From the NCBI GenBank assembly GCA_039105265.1, contig JAPFFF010000042.1, positions 496,001 through 560,000 on the forward strand: a DNA stretch of 64,000 nucleotides, given 5' to 3'. This DNA is from Tritrichomonas musculus. Taxonomy: Eukaryota; Parabasalia; Tritrichomonadida; Tritrichomonadidae. This document shows, one piece after another, positions 62,201 through 64,000 of the stretch; the stretch's first letter is position 1; each line of letters begins with the position of its first letter. The notes under the pieces are model-generated. The model had not been told where the DNA came from. It did not search any database and was given only the letters and a program-made list of their open reading frames with translations. A program made the position numbers and the translations under genes.

Positions 62201-64000
62201 TGTAAATGGTGATAATTTGAGAAATGAACAGAAAGGTGAAGAGTTACAAAATATTAAAGAGGATTCACAAGATTATTTAGATCATCATAACGAACAAGCA
62301 ATAACTCAAAGAATTCGACAATTGTATGATAATAATGGTATTGTATCAACAGACGAAGAAATTAGAACAAAATATGCAGAATATCTATCAAGTCAAAATA
62401 AAGACAGTTATTTATCTGAGTTAGGTAGAGAATTACTGCAAAGGCGAAATTCAGCAGTTACAAATTGGATTCAGAGATTCAATAATGAAATTGGAACAAA
62501 GATTGAAAATATTAATTTTATTCATGGAATTGTATCAAGTGTTGAAAAAGTGAATCTAACCGCTGTCAAACAAAGTTTTATTAATCAAGTTCAATCAACT
62601 CCTCAAAATGGTGAAAATCTATTTAATGAACTGAAAAATGATATGGAAAGCCGAGAAGCAAATGCAAAAGATCAACAAATAAATCATTATGGAAATCAAA
62701 TTCATCGTTTAATATCAAATTCTGGTCGACCATTTACTGTTGAGGGAATTCGTGATACAGAGGTGAAACCGATTTTAGATATTGAAAATATTCAGGAGAG
62801 AGATAGAAAATTCAATGAATGGGTAAGAAATTGGGAAACAAAAGAACAATTAATTCAAACAAAAATTCAGAATTTGGAAAGAATTTATGTACAAAAATAT
62901 CAAATAACAAATAAAGAAATTGATTCAGCATCAATTCTTCAACATATATTGAACAAAGTGGCAACAACTTACAATCAAGATACAGTTTTATCAAATATCA
63001 ATGAAAAAATTGAATCAAAGACAGAAATTGTGAAAACCCTGAAAGAACGTTTAGAATTATATAGTTTAGAGGATTCATTTCGAGAAGCATACGGTCAAGA
63101 ATATACACAGGCGAAATGGAATGATATTATTATAGAACATTCAAATCGCCCAATTGATCAACAAATTAACGCAATAAAAGCTCATATTCAACAAAAAAAT
63201 AGAGAAACAGGAAATCTTATACAAAATGTTAATAATAAATTGACTGAGTGTTTTCAATCAGCATTTCCAGATTTCGATAATTCGTATATTAATGAAAAAG
63301 TAATTGAATTGTTATTCCGATCTTATCCTGAAGTTAACCGAAATTATTCACAATTAGAAGCAAAATTACAATCGTTATTACCTCAATTTAAGAAAATGGG
63401 AGAATTATTTAGAAAATGGAATTCTCAAAATATAAGTAATATCTATTTAGGAATGAAAACATTTCAAGATGCGGGTCATGAAGTTCCACGTTTATTTGAA
63501 TTAGCTGAGGAATATGAAGTTCGTTTAGAAATAATTGAATATAATCCTTTGAATCTTCTGAAAATTACAAATGAGCCTGAAAACCAACAAAATCAAAAAA
63601 TGAGAGAAGAATTAGAATTATTGAAACAAAAAAGAAATGCGATATTGAGTGATAGTAATTTTCGATTGAAAATTGATCAATATTGTCAAGGAAGAAACTC
63701 GGTTGAAAAAGAAACATTAATTAAAGAAATTGTTGGTCATTGTGATAGAGTTGAAGATGTTGATAAATTTATTGATGCAAAGACGAGATATATTGGTTTT
63801 GGAAAAAATTGGAGTCAGTTTCAAACAAGAGTCGATTTTGATAATTTTTATAAGAGCAATCGAGAGAGTTCAAATTTGAATTTGTTAATGAGATCAAATT
63901 TTGGTCAAATGTCACCAGAAGATAATATAAAAATTGATGAGTTGAAAGTTTATTTATCAAATACATATCCAGACATTTTCCCTCAAAGTGAATGGTCATA
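59235..64000 (+). CDS. Giant Asn/Gln/Glu-rich protein, unknown, 3' end outside the window
   Basis: At least 1588 codons without a stop; the window ends inside the gene. The first ~560 residues look globular and helical (DYISLAGAEQDGAMYVLNNLKG, LLHLNIWYVIQDYIHN), and the rest is long helical and coiled coil rich in Gln, Asn and Glu with few Cys. No signal peptide or membrane segment is obvious at the N-terminus. No known domain is recognised; polymerase, helicase, protease and ATPase motifs were looked for by eye and not seen. Together with the two small upstream genes and GC-rich spacers it forms a block unlike the host genes, possibly mobile or virus-like, or a large structural protein. Confidence 0.75.
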   Translation, partial: MTNQTLSISYEYQGISVTFKDQDAKKEFEFLIEICQEVGIDEPNIQTIHQYFTENPNTIEETNELILYTHLMIETLALKELHLGDTLGLTLDNVNAEYQQKRGDLMNSIKDIKKKKSDKFEELFIKFDRSHYLPVDPTDYDICLNYKETRELYELVQHAFHMDPGRKLDQAFDATFQLGDLYYYSFSGKPYNPLYMKFYIAFIQPSWGELNKQVLISLLNTDAIFEVCDALNSKISRTIIYENKGTNEQRQFRFLPKERMDIRADDYISLAGAEQDGAMYVLNNLKGILTVLQNLEKNHENVQTLFTVALIKYIHFENKNWFDPSVFSKYLNILLTDCEKFNVTNYNDLVYGDKWDETRNFILQKVLLWNNEQDQWTFKAQLRQKVIHSMARQKDIKDLCEKLLMEKLTLECTPISPDNVQDQMKMLEEIVDKKGVDIDDRYTTICTMLIQEIAEINPERGAALMKGSTDERNVALLHLNIWYVIQDYIHNTTTPEDTRIKNCVEQFRQYPYSSKAIENIMNSYNKNDKNQAYRRIIGETAYNLCLMKAYTGEIGLDKVIDLLPQMFSNLDKDIKQELQTFLSSEPNLDQDQTLFMIANDKLWETQVSMEELYANNPDIINMMHKQWIAEKIKKREKIWLDEAKAEEQEIQNEAENQEILEEGVQPIQLPEQELNQGSTDQERGNNDNQWERFLAQTRIEQRDTWQRYLQVLQDENPFFNKDNIEINQFMSIIDREFHNINMNSIKQPSEITAQLTKAYPEMYWIIMIEYMRAYLKWSLGTNDQITDQESVDELNGRGFTEQSERSVNQMRNEWNGQLNDLKGKLGKLWEIGSQHENLGPDKDSWINQMVYQEYPTKNALREFIDTKTFQNEFYHDFQEYGNKTYAEIRRVLGAFNFSEKYIQELAHQYWTNDDEFNDRNTRSRRDKMENKFNKEGGVKSQIQNEFRRWSTIKNNRMETITITIENLVRAERITQNDMNSERTRLIENYVNGDNLRNEQKGEELQNIKEDSQDYLDHHNEQAITQRIRQLYDNNGIVSTDEEIRTKYAEYLSSQNKDSYLSELGRELLQRRNSAVTNWIQRFNNEIGTKIENINFIHGIVSSVEKVNLTAVKQSFINQVQSTPQNGENLFNELKNDMESREANAKDQQINHYGNQIHRLISNSGRPFTVEGIRDTEVKPILDIENIQERDRKFNEWVRNWETKEQLIQTKIQNLERIYVQKYQITNKEIDSASILQHILNKVATTYNQDTVLSNINEKIESKTEIVKTLKERLELYSLEDSFREAYGQEYTQAKWNDIIIEHSNRPIDQQINAIKAHIQQKNRETGNLIQNVNNKLTECFQSAFPDFDNSYINEKVIELLFRSYPEVNRNYSQLEAKLQSLLPQFKKMGELFRKWNSQNISNIYLGMKTFQDAGHEVPRLFELAEEYEVRLEIIEYNPLNLLKITNEPENQQNQKMREELELLKQKRNAILSDSNFRLKIDQYCQGRNSVEKETLIKEIVGHCDRVEDVDKFIDAKTRYIGFGKNWSQFQTRVDFDNFYKSNRESSNLNLLMRSNFGQMSPEDNIKIDELKVYLSNTYPDIFPQSEWS

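Noticed and set aside
1-64000. tRNA, rRNA, snRNA genes and CRISPR arrays
   Set aside because: No TTCGA-type T-loop with a matching acceptor stem, no rRNA core sequence and no regularly spaced direct repeats with unique spacers were seen; the regular repeats are coding or segmental duplications.

Overview
The window looks like nuclear DNA of a parabasalid protist, most likely a trichomonad such as Tritrichomonas or Trichomonas (species not decided). The reasons are very AT-rich spacers, apparently intron-free genes, short TCA-Y-(T/A) initiator-like motifs a few bases upstream of several ATG codons, and a typical gene set: BTB-discoidin proteins, long ankyrin proteins, a vWA-UBC fusion, a short sugar porter, a CRIB-PAK kinase and a TPR-CS protein. 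The assignment rests on protein motifs read by eye; no search was run.

Layout. 0-11 kb is a host gene block: the 3' part of a giant coiled-coil/RRM/low-complexity protein (partial at the left edge), an EEF1AKMT4/METTL13-like methyltransferase, an SGT1-like co-chaperone, a PAK-type kinase with two CRIB-like motifs, and a DUF5765-type membrane protein. 11.6-15.7 kb is an apparently complete P-superfamily DNA transposon. It has a perfect 8-bp target duplication (CTTTTGAT), short terminal inverted repeats, 33-bp subterminal inverted repeats and one intact 1083-aa transposase with an N-terminal Myb/SANT-like domain. It sits about 80 bp upstream of a secreted Pro/Thr-repeat protein.

17.5-23.6 kb holds a TRAPPC2L-like trafficking protein, a double winged-helix E2F-like factor and a UBL-vWA-UBC protein whose UBC domain lacks the catalytic cysteine. 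24.2-30.4 kb is a block of virus-like, tail-fibre-flavoured reading frames (possibly a Maverick/Polinton fossil, broken). It abuts a truncated Tc1/mariner transposase.

34.2-48.1 kb is a large inverted array of ~2.99-kb units. Each unit carries a decayed coiled-coil pseudogene and a BTB-BACK-F5/8C gene: two copies on +, then three on -, one cut at the inversion junction. The copies are nearly identical except in the discoidin domain, where almost every difference changes an amino acid. A DUF3447-like ankyrin protein follows (48.2-51.2 kb), then a long empty AT-rich stretch, a sugar transporter (53.6-54.9 kb), a 1.63-kb element made of two ~400-bp inverted arms (55.1-56.7 kb), and a GC-islanded block (57.9-64 kb) with a secreted protein, a coiled-coil protein and a giant unidentified ORF that leaves the window.

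The host genes are dispersed single units with no operon logic. The parts that work as systems are the transposon (transposase plus its own terminal and subterminal sites) and the BTB-discoidin array, which looks like a duplicating and diversifying adaptor or recognition family.
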